Source: an uncultured Haliea sp.
GTDB taxonomy: Bacteria; Pseudomonadota; Gammaproteobacteria; Pseudomonadales; Halieaceae
DNA: 44,962 bases
Assembly (NCBI GenBank): GCA_913061115.1
Contig: CAJXTK010000005.1
Location: forward strand, 1-44,962
Direction: 5' to 3'
Shown: piece after piece, positions 42,393-44,962 of the stretch
Layout: each line of letters opens with the position of its first letter
Position numbering within the stretch: the first letter of the stretch is position 1
The notes under the pieces: generated by a model
Seen by the model: the letters and a program-made list of their open reading frames with translations, nothing else
What the model was told of the DNA's origin: nothing
The model's database searches: none
Translations under genes and position numbers: made by a program

Positions 42393-43256
42393 TTATTTTA
42401 TAGCCCTTATATATTGCGCTACCAGTTCTGGTTTCTGCATGGGAATGAAGTGGTTGAGGTCGGGAAGGTATATCTCTTGGCAGTTTGGCAGTGCGGTTGC
42501 AAGACCGGGCCAAGTAGGGGAGAGGCTAAGATTGGGCCGGGCATCATCACCCGGTGGTGCTCGCAACAGCGTAACTGGAGTCTGTATATTGGGCAATTCT
42601 TCAAGGGCTGCTTCATTGCCCTTCTGGTGAAGATAGATGCCCGCCTCGTTAACGGGGTCGCATGCCAGCTGTCTCAGAGCGTCATCGTGCGCCGGTCGCA
42701 GTGCATAGTCGCAGTAGTCCTGCAGTACCGCTGGCTGCCAGCTATCGAAGGGCGCGCGTCCTTTAAATCGGTCGTACATTTCCTGTGCATCGCGCCATTG
42801 GTTTTTACGCCGGCTTACAGGGTGATCTTTAGCATCGAGTCCCTGCGAGAATGCATGGAAGTCTGCATAACGCTCGGGAGACATGATGACCGGATCAATG
42901 AGGACAAGATGTTTGAAACGATCAGGAACTTGAGCAGCGGCGCGCGCGATCAAATGTCCTCCAATGGAATGGCCCACGCCTATCAACCCACTGAGGTTCA
43001 ATTTTTCTATGAGCAGGCGAATATCCTCGGCCATAATCCCCCAGTCCGTATCGCCGGCATCGCCGCTGGCACCGTGGAAGCGCAGGTCCACCGCATAGAC
43101 CTGGCGGCCTGGCAAGTGCTTGACCACCTGAGTCCAGCACCGACTATGAAAGCCAGTGGCATGTAATAACAGAATGGGATCACCTGCCCCGCTCCACTCG
43201 ATGACACACAACTCAATATCACCGATATCCAAGTGGAACTTTTTTGCCATTTGCAT
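42393..43256 (-). CDS. Alpha/beta hydrolase
   Basis: A 287-residue cytosolic alpha/beta-fold hydrolase. The oxyanion region LLHATGFHSRCW precedes the nucleophile elbow GHSIGG (95-100, Ser97); the acid is probably in the GDDARPN region and the catalytic His in LNHFIPMQ near the C-terminus. Length and layout fit the general esterase/haloalkane-dehalogenase-like family. ATG 43256 and ATG two codons later are both possible. It is upstream of the GDPD lipoprotein on the same strand with 69 bp between. The substrate is unknown. Confidence 0.9.
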   Translation of the reverse strand: MQMAKKFHLDIGDIELCVIEWSGAGDPILLLHATGFHSRCWTQVVKHLPGRQVYAVDLRFHGASGDAGDTDWGIMAEDIRLLIEKLNLSGLIGVGHSIGGHLIARAAAQVPDRFKHLVLIDPVIMSPERYADFHAFSQGLDAKDHPVSRRKNQWRDAQEMYDRFKGRAPFDSWQPAVLQDYCDYALRPAHDDALRQLACDPVNEAGIYLHQKGNEAALEELPNIQTPVTLLRAPPGDDARPNLSLSPTWPGLATALPNCQEIYLPDLNHFIPMQKPELVAQYIRAIK

Positions 43257-43418
43257 AATTTAGCGGGAACCTGAGGTCAAAGAAATATAGTGCCATTGTA
43301 CGACAGAGCGAGGTTTTTGGACGAATCAATCATAGAAAATATGGAATATCACTGCCTCTGCTTGCCTATATACGGGCTGATTGCTGCGACTATTTGTTGA
43401 TTATCAGCACAGCGAACA

Positions 43419-43997
43419 CTACAAGCTCGCGTGCAATAGGAGTTCGAGTCGACTATCGGCAAGTAGCACGCTGCGCTCAAGTTTGAAGCAGTGTAGTAGT
43501 TGTTTCAGTGTATTCTGGCTATGCGGCGCGTATCCCGGCGGCGCTGCGAGTCGATGTCTGAAGCTGAGAACATCTAGCTGCTGGATGCCGTAGAGATGAC
43601 TGTTATGACGGGTTTTGAGGTTGTGTACTGAGAATGCATGGGCGAGGCTGTTGTCCTTCAGGTGGGGACGCAGTGCTGTCAGAAGTACGCCGATGGTATC
43701 GCTGTTGAGATAGTTAAACAGATCCCAAAAAAGACAGACATCGAAGCGAGTGTCCGACGGAAATGTGAGCACTTGTGCCAGCTGCTGTTCCAGTAAGGCT
43801 GTCGTATCCTCATTGCATACAATAGGTAACGCGGAGAATAGATCTACGAAATGTAGTTTGCAGCGGTAATTCGAGAAAAAATCAACGGTTTCCGGCAGCG
43901 CAGGGCCCACATGAAAAACAGTGATCAGCTCCCCTTCATCGATGTGTTTGAATAGGGAAGGTAATAACTTGGAGGGCTGTCTGGAAGATTTTTGCAA
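43419..43997 (-). CDS. Methyltransferase-like protein of unknown function
   Basis: A 192-residue protein whose first half resembles a Rossmann methyltransferase core: VFHVGPALPETVDFF at the position of the SAM-binding loop, CKLHFVDLF as the following acidic strand end, and FDVCLFWDLFNYL as the next strand-helix. The C-terminal half is basic and leucine-rich without a clear signature. No ATG exists; an in-frame stop lies two codons upstream, so TTG 43997 is the only reasonable start. It lies 67 bp downstream of the bactofilin gene on the same strand. The SAM-binding Gly pattern is reduced (GPALPE rather than GxGxG), so loss of activity is possible. A link to envelope shape through the bactofilin is inference. 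Confidence 0.55.
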   Translation of the reverse strand: MQKSSRQPSKLLPSLFKHIDEGELITVFHVGPALPETVDFFSNYRCKLHFVDLFSALPIVCNEDTTALLEQQLAQVLTFPSDTRFDVCLFWDLFNYLNSDTIGVLLTALRPHLKDNSLAHAFSVHNLKTRHNSHLYGIQQLDVLSFRHRLAAPPGYAPHSQNTLKQLLHCFKLERSVLLADSRLELLLHASL

Positions 43998-44064
43998 TGG
44001 TTATGTCGAGCTCAGATAAGCCTGCTTCCGAAAAATCGCGGCTGCAGGCGTTGCGAAAGTATCG

Positions 44065-44577
44065 TTAGACGCTCTTCAGGTCCAGTCCAGGTGAGGTCAT
44101 AGGAGTGGCTGCAGAGTTGGCTGGTTGTTGCGATGTCAGTGGTGCTTCTTTCGACGCAATGCTAGCAGGGTCCATATCAATGCTGCCCTTAAAGATAGCG
44201 CCGTCTTCAAGCATCACGCGAGGAGCCACAATGTTGCCGCTGACATTGCCAGATTTGGAGATGACCACTTTCTCGCTGGCGCAGATGTCACCGGTTACCG
44301 TGCCGTCGATTTTGATGACATTGGCTTGTATGTCGGCACTGACATCGCCGGACTCCCCGATAGAAACCTGATTGCCATTCAGATTGATGACCCCTTCAAC
44401 GCGTCCCTCGATAAGAATGTCTTCATCACCGGTTACCTCGCCTTTGATGATAATGCTGGACCCTATCATTACGACGCTCCTTACGCTTGAATGGGAGGGA
44501 GCAATAGCGCTGGTATGCGCTGAATCACGGCCCTTGGTGGGCGTTCCCGCCGGTTTATTTTTGTTTCGATCAAACAT
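44065..44577 (-). CDS. bac: Bactofilin (polymer-forming cytoskeletal protein)
   Basis: A 170-residue bactofilin from ATG 44577, with GAGG eight bases upstream; an in-frame codon at 44613 would extend it by 12 residues. The central 100 residues show the right-handed beta-helix repeat with Gly and small residues about every six positions: IGSSIIIKGEVTGDEDILIEGRVEGVINLNGNQVSIGESGDVSADIQANVIKIDGTVTGDICASEKVVIS and so on. Charged, proline- and alanine-rich tails flank it. It polymerises into filaments that organise cell-wall or polysaccharide enzymes. The neighbour in the same direction is the methyltransferase-like gene; the truncated lipoprotein starts divergently at 44788. Confidence 0.93.
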   Translation of the reverse strand: MFDRNKNKPAGTPTKGRDSAHTSAIAPSHSSVRSVVMIGSSIIIKGEVTGDEDILIEGRVEGVINLNGNQVSIGESGDVSADIQANVIKIDGTVTGDICASEKVVISKSGNVSGNIVAPRVMLEDGAIFKGSIDMDPASIASKEAPLTSQQPANSAATPMTSPGLDLKSV

Positions 44578-44787
44578 GGCGATCGCCTCTGTATAGCGAT
44601 GATGGGCGTACATGCTATCAGCCCGCTTAGCGATTGACCAGTGCGCGTATTGGCTAAAACCGGGAACAGCGTCAACTACTCTCTCTTTTGAATAGAGGTT
44701 TGGGTGGTTTGCTTTGTAAGCAGCGATAGACTAGATTAAAGAGCCGTTTATTTTTTATAAACTACTATCAATAAGAAGGTGTGCGCA

Positions 44788-44923
44788 ATGTTGAAAGCTA
44801 TTTTCATTTCTCTGGTCTTTACGTTACTAACAGCTTGTGCCACGGGCAAAGCCAGTTTTCCTGCTAAGAGCGCTGATGGCATGACCCTGATGCCGAATAG
44901 CAAAATGGCGGCATGGTATATGA
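44788..44923 (+). CDS. Small lipoprotein, truncated at the contig end
   Basis: ATG 44788 follows AAGAAGGTG at good spacing. The genomic part encodes about 45 residues: MLKAIFISLVFTLLTAC is a lipoprotein signal with lipobox LTAC, followed by ATGKASFPAKSADGMTLM and PNSKMAAWYM. The frame then runs into adapter bases at 44924, so the real C-terminus is unknown and any translation past Met-45 is artefact. The function is unknown; divergent from bactofilin. Confidence 0.75.
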
Positions 44924-44962
44924 CTGTCTCTTATACACATCTCCGAGCCCACGAGACTAGGC
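44924..44962 (+). other. Illumina Nextera transposase/i7 adapter, non-genomic
   Basis: The 34 bases 44924-44957 match the Nextera read-through adapter: mosaic end CTGTCTCTTATACACATCT followed by CCGAGCCCACGAGAC. The last five bases TAGGC are where the i7 index starts and match the beginning of index N706. Translated, the segment gives the well-known artefact peptide VSYTHLRAHE. These bases are not part of the organism. Confidence 0.98.

Noticed and set aside
1-44923. tRNA genes, rRNA, CRISPR arrays, intact insertion sequences or prophage genes
   Set aside because: None seen on reading both strands by eye; small or degenerate elements could be missed without a search tool.

Overview
This window looks like the end of a draft contig from a free-living, probably marine gammaproteobacterium of the Halieaceae/Spongiibacteraceae type. 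The basis is mid-range GC, Shine-Dalgarno led genes, several sphingomonad/gammaproteobacterial-style TonB-dependent receptors with no SusD partner, a cytochrome P450, a FadD19-like acyl-CoA synthetase, sulfatases, sterol-desaturase-like proteins and a bactofilin. The lineage is inferred from gene content only; there is no rRNA or other marker gene. I saw no tRNA, CRISPR array or intact insertion sequence. The last 39 bases are Illumina Nextera adapter, so genomic sequence ends at 44923.

Layout. 1-1.8 kb: the tail of an alpha/beta-hydrolase-like gene and a decayed PI-PLC-like lipoprotein gene with three lesions. 1.9-4.3 kb (minus): a DUF1214 exported protein and an MDR quinone oxidoreductase, divergent from a TonB receptor (4.6-7.0 kb). 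7.1-11.4 kb (minus): a metallophosphoesterase, then a P450 and a FadD19-like acyl-CoA synthetase. 11.6-16.6 kb: a HAD phosphatase facing an RND efflux permease and its adaptor. 17.1-21.9 kb (plus): a TonB receptor, an unassigned exported protein and a crotonase-fold protein. 22.0-27.4 kb (minus): a DUF3604 lipoprotein, an alkylsulfatase-like metallo-hydrolase and an arylsulfatase-type enzyme, with one ATGA overlap. 27.7-31.7 kb: a two-TM K+ channel, cardiolipin synthase, and a glycosyltransferase-like protein with a possible PqqD-like N-domain. 31.8-36.6 kb (minus): two tandem TonB receptors, one interrupted by a single in-frame TAG. 36.6-37.1 kb: a structured intergenic region with no recognised gene. 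37.1-44.6 kb: a polysaccharide deacetylase, two sterol-desaturase-family membrane enzymes, an NTF2-like protein, a MAPEG protein, a Calx-beta/GDPD lipoprotein, an alpha/beta hydrolase, a methyltransferase-like protein and a bactofilin, then a truncated lipoprotein at the contig end.

How the genes may work together (inference). Four TonB receptors stand beside P450, acyl-CoA ligase, crotonase, MDR reductase and two classes of sulfatase. This fits scavenging of large, poorly soluble molecules such as sterols, terpenoids or their sulfate esters: uptake by TonB receptors, desulfation at the envelope, then oxidation and CoA activation inside. The 17-27 kb block is the best candidate for an undescribed catabolic locus. 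No substrate can be proved from sequence.
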